Below are positions 26,767 to 36,674 of a DNA stretch of 64,000 bases, one piece after another (the first letter of the stretch is position 1; every line of letters begins with the position of its first letter). A program made the position numbers and the translations under genes. The notes beneath the pieces were generated by a model, which was given only the letters and a program-made list of their open reading frames with translations, ran no database searches and was not told where the DNA came from. This stretch comes from Rhodoblastus sp. (GTDB lineage Bacteria; Pseudomonadota; Alphaproteobacteria; Rhizobiales; Beijerinckiaceae): the NCBI RefSeq assembly GCF_019449565.1, contig NZ_JAGRPM010000084.1, forward strand, positions 1-64,000, written 5' to 3'.

Positions 26767-27404
26767 CAGGCCGCCTCCGCCTGACTTGCGACAACCGGAT
26801 CGCGCGTCAGTTCGACGGCGCGGTCGGCCGCGCGGTTCATCAGACCCTGGCCCAGTCGGGAAAAGGCGGCGCCGAGACGATTATAGCCGATGGCGGCGGG
26901 AATCGCGGCGGCGAGACCATAGGCTGTGGCGGCTAGCGCCTCGGCGATGCCCGGCGCGACCACGGCGAGGCTGGTGTCCTTGGAGGCGGCGATGCCGACG
27001 AAACTGCCCATGATGCCCCAGACCGTGCCGAACAACCCCACGAAGGGCGAGACAGAGGAAATCACCGCCAGATTGGCGAGTCCGCCCTCGGCGGCGGTCA
27101 GAAGCTCCAGGCTGGCGCGGGTCATCTTGTCGGTCACGCGCTGGCGGCGCTCGGAAACCGTCTCGCCGACAATGCGGATGCGGGCCTCCTGCGCGCCCTG
27201 CGCCTCGATCGGGGCGAGCAGATGATCGGAATGTCCGGCCCTGGCGTCGCGCAAGGCGCGCGACAGGCGCCGCAGGCCGAACAGGCTCTCGACGATCAGC
27301 AGCCAGCACCAGATCGAGGCCACGACCAGCAGGACCATGACCGCCTTGCCGACGAGCCCCGCCTGCATGAACAAACCGATCGGGGAAAGCGAAATATCTT
27401 CCAT
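26766..27404 (-). CDS. exbB: ExbB/TolQ-family proton channel protein
   Basis: A 212-residue membrane protein with three helices: an N-terminal one (GLVGKAVMVLLVVASIWCWLLIV) and two in the C-terminal half. The conserved ISSVSPFVGLFGTVWGIMGSF and APGIAEALAATAYGLAAAIPA segments belong to the MotA/TolQ/ExbB channel. The start at 27404 (MEDISLSP) fits the family better than one four codons upstream. It is first in the exbB-exbD-tonB operon, so its promoter should be in the ~200 bases upstream. Confidence 0.94.
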   Translation of the reverse strand: MEDISLSPIGLFMQAGLVGKAVMVLLVVASIWCWLLIVESLFGLRRLSRALRDARAGHSDHLLAPIEAQGAQEARIRIVGETVSERRQRVTDKMTRASLELLTAAEGGLANLAVISSVSPFVGLFGTVWGIMGSFVGIAASKDTSLAVVAPGIAEALAATAYGLAAAIPAAIGYNRLGAAFSRLGQGLMNRAADRAVELTRDPVVASQAEAA

Positions 27405-27619
27405 GGGGACTTCCAAGCGTTTCCGTTGCGGTTGTGATGGGTCTCGTCGCCCGTCCGCATTTTTGTGAACTTATACCGCTTTTTGCGGAAAGACAGGGGC
27501 GCCAGGGGGCAAAGCCCGCAGGCATCGACGTTTCCCGGCCACGCCGGGAAAAAATCCCGGTTTTCGAGGGAAACAAGCCCGCTTCTGAGCGAGAAATAAG
27601 GAGAAGGGACTTTGCTTCT

Positions 27620-28588
27620 TTAATCTTGCCCCGCCGCGAAAGCGGCCGCCGCGCCGAACAGGCCCGGCTGCGGATGAGCGATGAGCCAGACCGGCAGCTC
27701 CGCCATCAGGGCTGCGTAGCGGCCCTTGGCGCAGAGACTTGAGGCGAACCGCGTCTGCGGCAGCAGGTCCGCGATGCGCGGCAGGAGACCGCCGGCGAGC
27801 GCGATTCCATGCGCGCCATGCGTCAAAGCGACGTCGCCGGCGAAAGAGCCGAGACAGGAGCAGAAGCGTTCGAGCGCCGCGCGCGCGAGCGGATCGGCGC
27901 CGGAAATGGCCGCCTCCCACAGGGCCTTGTCGTCAGCGGGGGCGGGCGCATCCCCTGCGCCGGGAAGCATGGCGCGGATTTCTGCCAGGCCCGGCCCGGA
28001 GAGGACGCGCTCCGCCGAAACCCGGCCGAATTTCGTCCGCAGCTGCGCCAGCAGCGCGTCCTCGAAGGAATCGCGCGGGGCGAAGCCGACGTGGCCGCCC
28101 TCAGCCTCGACGACGCGATGGGACTCGGCCTCCAGCAACGTCAAAGCGACGCCAATGCCGGTGCCCGGGCCGACGACGCTGATGGCGCCCGGACGGGGCA
28201 GGGGCCGCCGGGGGCCGGCGATATGAGTGAAATCCTCGGGCGCGAGTTGCGCGACGGCGTGGCCGATGGCGCCGAAATCATTGATCAAGGTCACGCGCTC
28301 GACGCCGAGTTCCCCTGCCAGAGCGGCGGGACGCAGGCGCCAGGAATTATTGGTGAATTTCAGCACTTCGCCGCGTACGGGGCCGGCCACAGCCAGGGCC
28401 GCTGCGCGGGGCGCCGCGCCGGAGCGCGTGAGAAAGGCGCGCCAGGCTTCGGCCAGCCCAGGAAATTCGGCGACCCGAAGCACCGTCGCGGGGCCGAGGG
28501 CGCGTACGCGGCCTCCCGCGATCCGCGCCAGGGCGAAACGCGCATGCGTGCCGCCAATGTCGGCGACGCCGATTTCTTCTTCTTGCAT
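27620..28588 (-). CDS. glk: Glucokinase
   Basis: A 322-residue hexokinase of the bacterial Glk type, which phosphorylates glucose with ATP. VADIGGTHARFAL is the phosphate-binding loop, LAVAGPV and INDFGAIGHAV hold the catalytic Asp, and GPGTGIGVA and EGGHVGFAPRD line the glucose site. GIALAGGLLPRI is the second nucleotide loop. The start at 28588 follows GGGGGCGGAA; a longer frame adds 24 unlikely residues. It has no zinc-binding ROK motif, so it belongs to the non-ROK group. No sugar-uptake gene is adjacent. Confidence 0.92.
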   Translation of the reverse strand: MQEEEIGVADIGGTHARFALARIAGGRVRALGPATVLRVAEFPGLAEAWRAFLTRSGAAPRAAALAVAGPVRGEVLKFTNNSWRLRPAALAGELGVERVTLINDFGAIGHAVAQLAPEDFTHIAGPRRPLPRPGAISVVGPGTGIGVALTLLEAESHRVVEAEGGHVGFAPRDSFEDALLAQLRTKFGRVSAERVLSGPGLAEIRAMLPGAGDAPAPADDKALWEAAISGADPLARAALERFCSCLGSFAGDVALTHGAHGIALAGGLLPRIADLLPQTRFASSLCAKGRYAALMAELPVWLIAHPQPGLFGAAAAFAAGQD

Positions 28589-28799
28589 TTCCGCCCCCGG
28601 GTTGTCGCGCCGCCGCACTTCGACCCCGCCCAATCGGGCGAGGACAGGCGAATTTGTCAAATGACGCGTTTAAAACCCCTCTCGATGATGAAAATCGACG
28701 CCTGTGAAACTAAGTAACTTGACGCCCAATTGCGATGGCGCTGGCGCGCGCGATGCGCCGCTAAAAGTCGCGCCGCCAATGCGGAAGATGGAGGCCGTC

Positions 28800-29024
28800 A
28801 TGAAACGATCAATCGGACCCGCGCTCGTGCTTGCCGCCGTCTTCATTGCGTCCTCGGCCTATGCAAAAACTGAAGTAAAGGCCAAGCATCATCATCGCCA
28901 TCACACGGGCGTTCGTCCCGCGCAGGCGATCGAACATCATGCGCCAGCCGCCGCACGGCGCGCGCCTGCGGCGCCATATTTCGCGCCCCCCCTTCCCGGC
29001 GGGAGCGACACCGGCGGATATTGA
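28800..29024 (+). CDS. Small exported His-rich protein
   Basis: A 74-residue protein starting at an ATG preceded by GGAGG. A signal peptide (KRSIGPALVLAAVFIASSAYA) is followed by a cluster of His and Lys (KAKHHHRHH) and an Ala/Pro-rich stretch. The His cluster could bind metal. No family is recognised. It is divergent from glk and lies upstream of the SulP transporter with ~217 bases between. Confidence 0.62.
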   Translation: MKRSIGPALVLAAVFIASSAYAKTEVKAKHHHRHHTGVRPAQAIEHHAPAAARRAPAAPYFAPPLPGGSDTGGY

Positions 29025-29241
29025 GCCGCGATCCGGTGGATCGCAATACGGGGCGCATTGGCGAGAGCTGAGTTTCGGAACCGGAAACGTAGGCCGAGGC
29101 CGGAGCAATGGTCTGGCTGTGCGGATGACGACCGATAGACATGGCCAGTCACCACAGAATTTGATCGCGCTCCGCGGAACATAGCAGCGCCGTTCCCTTT
29201 TTGCTGGCGATGCGCGAACATCGCGGCCGGGGGGCACCTCC

Positions 29242-30966
29242 ATGGCGCAAGAAACAACAAGAAACTGGCTGGTGTTCCGATCCCTCCAGGGCGGCGCCGC
29301 GAGCTGGCCGGCAGATCTGGTCGCTGGACTGACGCTGGCGGCCATCGCCGCGCCTGAACAGATGGCGACCGCGCGGCTTGGCGGCTTCGCGCCCCATATC
29401 GGCTTTTACGTCTTCATCGCCGGGTCTCTGGCGTTCGCTCTGTTCGGCGCCAATCGCTATCTGTCGTCCGGCGCGGATTCGACCATCACGCCCATCTTCG
29501 CCGCGTCCCTGGCCGCGATGGCGCCGGTCGGAGGGGCGGAATATCTGAATCTTGCCGCCCTGCTATCCGTGATCGTGGGCGTTTTCCTGGCCGGCGCGGG
29601 GTTTTTCCGGGCGGGCTGGGTCGCCAATCTGTTCTCGATCCCGGTGCTCACCGGCTTTCTCGGCGGCATCGCGGTTCACATCGCCCTGTCCGAGGCGCCG
29701 GCCTTTCTCGGACTTGTCGCCGGATCTGGAAGCAGCTTCGACCGGCTCGCGCAAATCATCCGCCAATTCGATGGCGTCAAGCCGCTGGCCATCCTGACCG
29801 GATCGGCCTGTCTTGCCTTCATCGTCGTCGTCGAATGGGCAGGTTCCCGCTTTCCGGGGCCACTATTGGCCCTGGTTGGAGCGACCGTCGCCACCATGAT
29901 GCTCGGTCTTGAAAGCCAGGGGCTGCCAACCGTCGGCGCCTTTCACGTCCTGCCGCCGCGTCTCGCCGCGCCGATTGCCGATGTCGACGATTTCGGCAAG
30001 GTTCTGGGCCTTTCGGCCATTATCGCCGCCGTGGTCATGGCGCAGAGCGCGGCGACCTCCCGCTCCTTTCCCGGCCTCCCGGGCGAAGCAGCGGATATTG
30101 ATCGCGACTTTTTGGGCCTTGGCCTCGGCTCCATGCTGTCTGGCCTGTTCGGGGCCTTTCCGGTCAACGCGAGTCCGCCGCGAACCGCCATCGTCGCCGA
30201 GGCCGGCGCGGAAACTCAGATCGCGGGACTCACAGCGGCGGTCGCCGTCGCGCTGGTCGCGGCTTTTGGCGAAAGCTTCCTTAGCCATACGCCGGAGGCG
30301 GCGCTGGCGGCCATTCTCTTTTATATCGCAGGGCGGATTTTTCGGGTGGGGGCCATGCGCGATATCGCCGCGCGCTCCCGTCCGGAATTTATTCTCCTGC
30401 TCGCGACTTTATTTCTGGTGGTTCTGGTGCCGGTCCAGACCGGCGTCGCCTTGGCGATCATCCTGTCGCTGATCCACGGGTTGTGGACGACGACCCAGAC
30501 CGACCTTCACACATTCCGTCGCCTTCCCGGCAAGACCGTCTGGTGGCCGGAAACGGCCGATTTCGATGGCGAGAAACTGGCGGGCGTCGCGGTCGTCGGC
30601 TTCCAGGCGCCCTTGTCCTTCCTCAACGCCGACCGCTTCCAGCGCCAGTTGAGCGCGGCGGCGGACGAGCCGGGCCTGAAATTGCTGGTGCTGGAAGCCG
30701 GCGCCGTCGATTCGCTCGACTACACCGCCGCGCAGGGGCTGGCCTCGGTCATGGAGGCCTGTCGGCGCAAGCGGGTCGATTTCGCGGTGGCGCGGCTTGA
30801 ATCGGTGCGGGCGCAGGCGGCCTTCGAGTCCTACGGCCTGTTCGACGCCCTCGACGGGCCCCATGTCCATGGCCGGGGCCGCTTTTTTCACAGCGTCGAC
30901 GAGGCGATCAAGGCTCTGGCGCCCGACGCGCAAATCGTTCCGTCGCCGGCCAGGACATCGGCTTAG
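29242..30966 (+). CDS. SulP-family anion transporter
   Basis: A 574-residue SLC26/SulP protein. About 10-12 membrane helices occupy residues 20-420, with the family motifs GLTLAAIAAPEQMATARLGG (a substrate-binding helix) and SSGADSTITPIF. The C-terminal STAS domain (about 445-560) has LKLLVLEAGAVDSLDYTAAQGL, typical of the anti-sigma-antagonist fold. SulP proteins carry sulfate, bicarbonate or other anions. The specific substrate cannot be read from the sequence. It stands alone, with a 410-base gap after it. Confidence 0.9.
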   Translation: MAQETTRNWLVFRSLQGGAASWPADLVAGLTLAAIAAPEQMATARLGGFAPHIGFYVFIAGSLAFALFGANRYLSSGADSTITPIFAASLAAMAPVGGAEYLNLAALLSVIVGVFLAGAGFFRAGWVANLFSIPVLTGFLGGIAVHIALSEAPAFLGLVAGSGSSFDRLAQIIRQFDGVKPLAILTGSACLAFIVVVEWAGSRFPGPLLALVGATVATMMLGLESQGLPTVGAFHVLPPRLAAPIADVDDFGKVLGLSAIIAAVVMAQSAATSRSFPGLPGEAADIDRDFLGLGLGSMLSGLFGAFPVNASPPRTAIVAEAGAETQIAGLTAAVAVALVAAFGESFLSHTPEAALAAILFYIAGRIFRVGAMRDIAARSRPEFILLLATLFLVVLVPVQTGVALAIILSLIHGLWTTTQTDLHTFRRLPGKTVWWPETADFDGEKLAGVAVVGFQAPLSFLNADRFQRQLSAAADEPGLKLLVLEAGAVDSLDYTAAQGLASVMEACRRKRVDFAVARLESVRAQAAFESYGLFDALDGPHVHGRGRFFHSVDEAIKALAPDAQIVPSPARTSA

Positions 30967-31376
30967 GTCCAGCTTAGCGTGAGACGGCTTTGTGGCGTCA
31001 GTCAGGCGAGTTCCCGTCGGTTCAAGTTGTAACCGACAATAGTCGTTCGACATTCGTCGTAAATCGTGGGGACGGATGTCAATTTTATGACTGTTTAGAC
31101 TTAACGCGATCCTACTCTTGGGACGTGCGGCCCCGTAACTCCTGCGGCGCTATGGCAGAAAAGCAACACGAGTCGGTTTTGATGCGAACGGAGCCGTTCG
31201 AGGGACTGTTTTCAATTGTCAAAAGCTTGGTCTGCGTTTTAATCGATATCAGTCGCGATTGATGAATTTTCGTTCATCGGGGGGCGGCGGACCGGCGGAA
31301 AACGCGGAGAGGGCGAATTCCGGGCGGACGCAAAAAGTTACGGCGGCGCGAGAGCCCGCAATTTGGGAGACTCCTT
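30967..31376. other. Intergenic region upstream of porin 1
   Basis: About 410 bases with no supported gene. The stretch 31060-31270 is relatively AT-rich and probably holds the porin promoter. GGGAG lies directly before the porin ATG. Confidence 0.45.
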
Positions 31377-33062
31377 ATGAAAACCAAACTTTTGGCTGCT
31401 GTCGCCGCTCTGGCGGTCATGACGGCGACCGGCGCGGCCCGCGCCGAGACCACCGACGTGGCGGCACTGAAGGCTCAGGCCGCTGCGTTGAAGGCTCAGA
31501 ACGAGCAGCTCGAGCAGCGCCTGACCAAGCTGGAGCAGCAGCCCGCGGCCCGTCCGGCGGCGACCAGCTTCATGGCGGCCGACCTCCCCGTCCTCAAGGA
31601 CATCGCGCCGATGTGCCCCCCGCTGGCCCTGGACGGCCCGCTGACCTTCTGTGGCATTACGGTGTTCGGCACGGTTGACGCCGGCCTCGGCTGGGCTTCC
31701 TACGGCCTGCCCACCAACGGCAAGTACTATCTGGGCAACAACCTGATCAACAAGAACGCCACCCATTCCTATTTCGGCATTTCGCCGAGCAACCTTGCCG
31801 CGACCACGCTCGGCATCAAGGGCTCGACCGAAATTCTGCCGGGCATTTCCGGCGTGTTCTGGGCCTCGACCAATATCAACCCGCAGTCGGGCCAGCTCTT
31901 TAACGGTCCCGGTTCGCAGGTCGATAACCAGGGCCTGAACCGCAACAACTACTCCCAGAATGGCGACGGTTCGCGTGGTGGCCAAGCGTTCAACGATCAG
32001 CTCTATATCGGTCTCGCGAACCCGGTCTACGGCCAGCTGACCTTCGGTCGTCACAAGAGCCTGACCAATGATCTGGTCGGCGCCTATGACCCGGCTGGCG
32101 GTTCGCAGGCGTTCTCGATGATCGGCTATTCCGGCACCCCGGTCGCTGGCCTCGGCGACACCGCCAACAGCCGTTGGGACGATTCGTTCAAATATAAGGT
32201 CTCTTACGGCCCGGTTCGCTTCGGCGCCATGTACAAGTTCGCCGATGGCAATAGCGGCTGCAACTACCAGGGCACGCTGGTCACGGCGGCGAGGGGCACG
32301 ATCCAGAACTGCTATTCGACCCAGAACGACGCCGGTCAGGTTGATCTCGGCTTCAGCTATGCCGGCTTCGATGTTGATGGCGTGCTGGGCTATTTCCACC
32401 AGGCGATCTCGACAAGCACCCTGAGCTCGGCTCAGCTGCTTGGCGCGAGCACCTTCACGTCGAACACCGGCGCCGTCGTCACTTCGACCGGCCTGAACTC
32501 CGGGACCCTGGGCGCTACCGCCTCGGATAACACCGGTTGGGCGCTTGCCGGCAAGTACACCTTCAACCAGTGGAAGTTCTACGCCGGCTGGGCGCATGTG
32601 ATCTATCACAACCCGGAACATAATGTCGGCATCGGCGCCCAGAACGACCAGGGCGGCTACCAGTTGAGCTCGGTCAACAATGCGGCGTTCCCGAACGCCA
32701 AGCTGCTCGACACCTTCTGGGTTGGCACGCGCTACGCCTATAATGAGAAGACCGACATCGTTGGCGGCTTCTACATGCAGCATCAGAACGGTTACGGCAC
32801 GACCGCCAATCTCGCGACCTGCTCGCTGCCGGGCTATATCGCCTTCAGCCCCTATAGGCCTGCTCTGAATCAGACCTCGCCGCGTAGCGCGACCTGCTCG
32901 GGCAACCTGTATGCCGCCTCCACCTTCGTCGATTACCACTTCACCAAGCGGTTCGATGTCTATGGCGGTCTGATGTACAGCAGCGTGACCGGCGGCTTCG
33001 CTTCGGGCTACTTCAGCGCCTCGAACTGGGCCCCGACCGTCGGCGCTCGCTTCACCTTCTGA
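31377..33062 (+). CDS. Outer-membrane porin (paralogue 1)
   Basis: A 561-residue porin. A signal peptide (to about ARA) is followed by a short coiled coil (VAALKAQAAALKAQNEQLEQRLTKLEQQ), then PLTFCGITVFGTVDAGLGW, the first strand of the barrel. A Gly/Asn/Tyr-rich barrel follows, ending in WAPTVGARFTF with the C-terminal Phe recognised by the Bam complex. Such coiled-coil porins occur in alphaproteobacteria and form trimeric general channels. It shares long identical blocks with the gene at 33532 (for example RPAATSFMAADLPVLKD), so the two are tandem duplicates. It ends at a strong terminator. Confidence 0.9.
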   Translation: MKTKLLAAVAALAVMTATGAARAETTDVAALKAQAAALKAQNEQLEQRLTKLEQQPAARPAATSFMAADLPVLKDIAPMCPPLALDGPLTFCGITVFGTVDAGLGWASYGLPTNGKYYLGNNLINKNATHSYFGISPSNLAATTLGIKGSTEILPGISGVFWASTNINPQSGQLFNGPGSQVDNQGLNRNNYSQNGDGSRGGQAFNDQLYIGLANPVYGQLTFGRHKSLTNDLVGAYDPAGGSQAFSMIGYSGTPVAGLGDTANSRWDDSFKYKVSYGPVRFGAMYKFADGNSGCNYQGTLVTAARGTIQNCYSTQNDAGQVDLGFSYAGFDVDGVLGYFHQAISTSTLSSAQLLGASTFTSNTGAVVTSTGLNSGTLGATASDNTGWALAGKYTFNQWKFYAGWAHVIYHNPEHNVGIGAQNDQGGYQLSSVNNAAFPNAKLLDTFWVGTRYAYNEKTDIVGGFYMQHQNGYGTTANLATCSLPGYIAFSPYRPALNQTSPRSATCSGNLYAASTFVDYHFTKRFDVYGGLMYSSVTGGFASGYFSASNWAPTVGARFTF

Positions 33063-33106
33063 TCGGCGCTTCGGAGCTTTTCCGAACAACGATCCTTCGA
33101 CATTGT

Positions 33107-33139
33107 CCCGCGAGCCTCGGCTCGCGGGATTTTTGTTTT
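33107..33139 (+). terminator. Rho-independent terminator of porin 1
   Basis: A perfect 10-bp stem CCCGCGAGCC/GGCTCGCGGG with a 2-base gap as loop core, followed by ATTTTTGTTTT. It lies 45 bases after the porin stop. Confidence 0.93.
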
Positions 33140-33531
33140 CCAGCGCTGGACTTTCGTTGTCGTGGTCCGGCTTCGAGTCTGGATTTGCCGCGGCGAGACG
33201 GCGCCCGGACGCATTGCCCGCGACCGAGGCGCCACGCCTGGGTGGGCAAGGGCAGTTGCTCGAATGCAACAGGCCGCGTCGAAAATTTTACACTTTTCAA
33301 AACTTAGCTAAACTATATGCAGTTTCTGGACAAAAACAGCATAAAATGCCTAAAAAATAGAAAATTTATCTCTGTTGGCATTTTTACGGTCTTTTCAAGG
33401 CGCTAAGCTCTTGCTATTAATGACATAGAGCCAAGCAACACCTTCGCAAGAATATATATTCCAGTTACCGAATGTAGATTCGCGGCGCAGTCGCTTCGGC
33501 AGATCCGATCTTTGAAGCCTCTCTGGAGCTG
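33140..33531. other. AT-rich intergenic region upstream of porin 2
   Basis: About 390 bases, strongly AT-rich from 33280 to 33420 compared with the flanks. It holds no gene. It probably contains the porin 2 promoter; TTGCTA followed by TAATGAC around 33413-33424 is one candidate. It differs from the porin 1 upstream region, so the two may be differently regulated. Confidence 0.45.
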
Positions 33532-35346
33532 ATGATGAAAAATCGTTTGTTGATGGCCGCCGCCGTAGGCGCGATCCTCGTCGCCGCCGGCGCCGCGCGC
33601 GCTGAAAACGCCGATGTGACGGCTCTGAAAGAGCAAGCAGCCGCGTTGAAGAAGCAGAATGAGGCGCTCGAAAAGCGTTTGACCAATCTGGAGCAGCAGC
33701 CCGCAGCGCGTCCGGCCGCGACCAGCTTCATGGCGGCCGACCTTCCCGTCCTCAAGGATCTTCCCGCGCAGTGCGCCCCGCTCTCGCTGGACGGCCCGCT
33801 GACCTTCTGTGGCATCACGCTGTTCGGAAACTTCGACGCTGGCCTCAATTACGCGAGCAGCGGCCTGCCGAGCAATGGCAAGTATTATAACGGCCCGGAA
33901 CTGGTCAATCGATACGCCCGTTCCGCCGTTTTCGGCTTCCTTCCCAACGGCACTTCGTCGACGGGCGTCGGCCTCAAGGGTTCGGTGGAAATTCTGCCCG
34001 GCTGGTCGGGCGTCTTCATGGCCTCGACCTACCTCAATCCGCAGTCGGGCCAATTGCAGAACGGCCCCGGTTCGATGGTCGACAATCAGGGCCTCAACCG
34101 CAATGCCTATTCGAACTGGGGCGACGGTTCGCGTGGCGGGCAGGCCTTCAACGACCAGCTCTATGTCGGCGTGGCCTCGAAAACCTTAGGTCAGCTGACA
34201 TTCGGTCGCCATCGCTCGCTCGCCAATGATCTGGTCTCGGCGTATGACCCGACCGGAGGCGCCGCGGCTTTCTCGGCCATCGGCTATTCCGGCACCTATG
34301 TCAGCGGTCTCGGCACCACCGCCAACGCCCGTTGGGACGACTCCTTCAAATATAAGGTCGAGATTCCCGTGCAGGGGATTGGCGGAATCCGCTTCGGCGC
34401 CATGTACAAATTTGCCGATGGCAATGGCGGCAGCAATGTCGGCACGGGCGGCACGCTTTGCACGGGAACGAACCTCCCTGTTTCGGGCTGCGCGAAGCCG
34501 ACGATTACCGCGGCACAATATTATGGGACCAAGAATGACGCCGGACAGGTTGGTCTCGGCGCCAGCTATGCTGGACTGGATGTTGACGGCGTGCTCGGCT
34601 ACTTCAACCAGGCGATCGCCAATACCCCGCTCAGCGCGGCTCAGCTCGGCGGCATCTCCACCTTCACGAGCAATACATTCCTCGGCAATGTCGCCCAGGG
34701 AACCACCACCTATGGCAACGCCAACTCCGGGACGCTGAGCTCCACCGCAACAGACAATACGGGCGGCGCAATCGGGGCGAAATATACCTGGAACCAGTTC
34801 AAGTTCTACGCTGGTTGGGCGCATGCGATCCTTCATAATCCGAAGAATAATGTTGGCATCGGCGCACAGAACGATCAGGGCGGTTACGTCATCAGCTCGA
34901 TCAACAACGGCTCTCTTCCGCACGCCAAACTGTTGGACACCGTGTGGGTCGGCGTGAAATATTCGTATAATCCGAAGACCGAATTCACTGTCGCCTATTA
35001 TCATGTCAACCAGAACAGCTATGGCTTTGCGGCGAATACCACCGGCGTAACCAATACCGCGAGCACCAGCCTGGCGACCTGCAGCCTTCCCGGCTACCTC
35101 GCGAACGGTGGAACGATCGTGACCTATGGTGGCGTGAAAACCGTCTATGCGGCTCAGTCGGCGCCGCGCTCCAGCGCCTGCTCCGGCACGCTGGACGCTG
35201 TTTCGGGCTACGTCGACTACCATTTCAACAAGCGGCTCGACGTCTATGCGGGCCTCATGTACTCGGTCGTCGGCGGCGGCCTCGCCTCCGGCTATTACAA
35301 CGTCAACAACTTCTCTCCGTCGGCCGGCGTCCGCTTCACCTTCTGA
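33532..35346 (+). CDS. Outer-membrane porin (paralogue 2)
   Basis: A 604-residue porin with the same layout as its upstream neighbour: signal peptide, coiled coil (VTALKEQAAALKKQNEALEKRLTNLEQQ), the RPAATSFMAADLPVLKD block, a beta-barrel and a final VRFTF. It is about 43 residues longer, with extra Gly/Asn/Thr-rich loops (for example after GGSNVGTGG and NTTGVTNTAS) that would lie at the cell surface. Barrel-lining conserved segments such as GGQAFNDQLYVGVA and WDDSFKYKV are nearly the same in both. It is a tandem duplicate that has diverged in loops. Confidence 0.9.
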   Translation: MMKNRLLMAAAVGAILVAAGAARAENADVTALKEQAAALKKQNEALEKRLTNLEQQPAARPAATSFMAADLPVLKDLPAQCAPLSLDGPLTFCGITLFGNFDAGLNYASSGLPSNGKYYNGPELVNRYARSAVFGFLPNGTSSTGVGLKGSVEILPGWSGVFMASTYLNPQSGQLQNGPGSMVDNQGLNRNAYSNWGDGSRGGQAFNDQLYVGVASKTLGQLTFGRHRSLANDLVSAYDPTGGAAAFSAIGYSGTYVSGLGTTANARWDDSFKYKVEIPVQGIGGIRFGAMYKFADGNGGSNVGTGGTLCTGTNLPVSGCAKPTITAAQYYGTKNDAGQVGLGASYAGLDVDGVLGYFNQAIANTPLSAAQLGGISTFTSNTFLGNVAQGTTTYGNANSGTLSSTATDNTGGAIGAKYTWNQFKFYAGWAHAILHNPKNNVGIGAQNDQGGYVISSINNGSLPHAKLLDTVWVGVKYSYNPKTEFTVAYYHVNQNSYGFAANTTGVTNTASTSLATCSLPGYLANGGTIVTYGGVKTVYAAQSAPRSSACSGTLDAVSGYVDYHFNKRLDVYAGLMYSVVGGGLASGYYNVNNFSPSAGVRFTF

Positions 35347-35384
35347 TCGACCTCTCAAAACTTCCGATCAAAAGGTCAAACACT

Positions 35385-35423
35385 CCCGTGAGCCTCCCCG
35401 GCTCACGGGATTTCTGTTTTTCA
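35385..35423 (+). terminator. Rho-independent terminator of porin 2
   Basis: A perfect 10-bp stem CCCGTGAGCC/GGCTCACGGG with a 5-base loop, followed by ATTTCTGTTTTT. Sequence and position resemble the porin 1 terminator, so the duplication included it. Confidence 0.92.
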
Positions 35424-35507
35424 CGCGCCCCTAAACGTCTTGCCAAGCGCAGGCGCCAAGTTTAGCAAGGCCGCAGTATTTCAAATCCTGCGACCACGAG
35501 GCAAATC

Positions 35508-36614
35508 ATGGCGAGCTACAATATCTTCCTGCTGCCGGGCGACGGCATCGGTCCCGAGGTGACGGCTGAGGTCGAAAAGGTCGCCAAGGTGATTTCCGAC
35601 GCAGGTCTCGCCAGTTTCGAATTTGAAAAAGGCCTGGTCGGCGGCTCCGCCTATGACGCGCATGGCAAGGCGATCAGCGAAGCGGACATGGCGCGCGCCC
35701 AGGCGGCTGACGCCGTGATGCTCGCCGCCGTCGGCGGACCGAAATGGGCCGATGTGCCTTATGACGTGCGTCCGGAAGCCGGCCTGTTGCGTCTGCGCAA
35801 GGACCTTGGCCTGTTCGCCAATCTGCGCCCGGCCGTCTGCTATCCCGCGTTGGCCGACGCGTCCGCGCTGAAGCGCGAGATCGTCGAAGGCCTCGACATC
35901 ATGATCGTGCGCGAGCTGACCGGCGGCGTCTATTTCGGCGAGCCCAAGGAGATCATTGATCTGGGCAATGGCCAGAAGCGCGCCATCGATACGCAGGTCT
36001 ATGACACCTATGAGATTGAACGCATCGCGGCGGTCGCCTTCGAACTGGCGCGCAAGCGCGGCAATAAGGTGACCTCGTCGGAAAAGCACAATGTCATGAA
36101 GTCCGGCGTATTGTGGAAGGACGTCGTCACCGAGCTCCACAGGAAGTCCTATCCGGACGTCCAGCTCGACCATATGCTGGCTGACGCGCTCGGCATGCAA
36201 CTCGTGCGCTGGCCCAAGCAGTTCGACGTGATAGTGACCGACAATCTGTTCGGCGACATGCTGTCGGACGTCGCTTCCATGCTGACCGGCTCATTGGGCA
36301 TGTTGCCCTCCGCCTCGCTCGGCGCCGCTGACGCCAATGGCAAGCGCAAGGCGATGTATGAGCCCGTCCATGGTTCGGCGCCTGATATCGCCGGCAAGGG
36401 AATCGCTAATCCGATCGCCATGATCGGCTCGTTCGGCATGGCGCTGCGCTATTCCTTCGGCCTGGGACAGGCGGCGGATCTGATCGAGAAGGCCATTGCC
36501 GACGTGCTGGCCGCAGGCCTGCGCACCGCAGACATCAAGGGCGAAGCGACGACCTCAATCTCGACCTCGGCCATGGGCGACGCCATCGTGACGGCGCTGA
36601 AAAAGTCGGTCTGA
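35508..36614 (+). CDS. leuB: 3-isopropylmalate dehydrogenase
   Basis: A 368-residue NAD-dependent enzyme of leucine biosynthesis, oxidising and decarboxylating 3-isopropylmalate. [11 protein letters not shown] opens the protein. The ENVRGGVYFG-like loop reads [14 protein letters not shown] here. Metal ligands occur in [48 protein letters not shown] is the NAD-binding signature. The length is normal. No leuC or leuD is adjacent. Confidence 0.96.
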   Translation: MASYNIFLLPGDGIGPEVTAEVEKVAKVISDAGLASFEFEKGLVGGSAYDAHGKAISEADMARAQAADAVMLAAVGGPKWADVPYDVRPEAGLLRLRKDLGLFANLRPAVCYPALADASALKREIVEGLDIMIVRELTGGVYFGEPKEIIDLGNGQKRAIDTQVYDTYEIERIAAVAFELARKRGNKVTSSEKHNVMKSGVLWKDVVTELHRKSYPDVQLDHMLADALGMQLVRWPKQFDVIVTDNLFGDMLSDVASMLTGSLGMLPSASLGAADANGKRKAMYEPVHGSAPDIAGKGIANPIAMIGSFGMALRYSFGLGQAADLIEKAIADVLAAGLRTADIKGEATTSISTSAMGDAIVTALKKSV

Positions 36615-36621
36615 AAAAAAC

Positions 36622-36648
36622 GCGCCGGCCGTTTCGAGCGGCCGGCGC
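36622..36648. terminator. Terminator between leuB and a convergent gene
   Basis: A perfect 10-bp stem GCGCCGGCCG/CGGCCGGCGC with a 7-base loop. A run of seven A precedes it and ATTTCT follows. The A-run means it works best for the leftward gene and adequately for leuB. Confidence 0.85.
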
Positions 36649-36674
36649 ATTTCTATGTTTCCTTGAAGCCCGCC

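Noticed and set aside
31338-33269. 643-codon open frame antisense to porin 1
   Set aside because: Shadow of the porin's codon bias; no motifs and no start signal.
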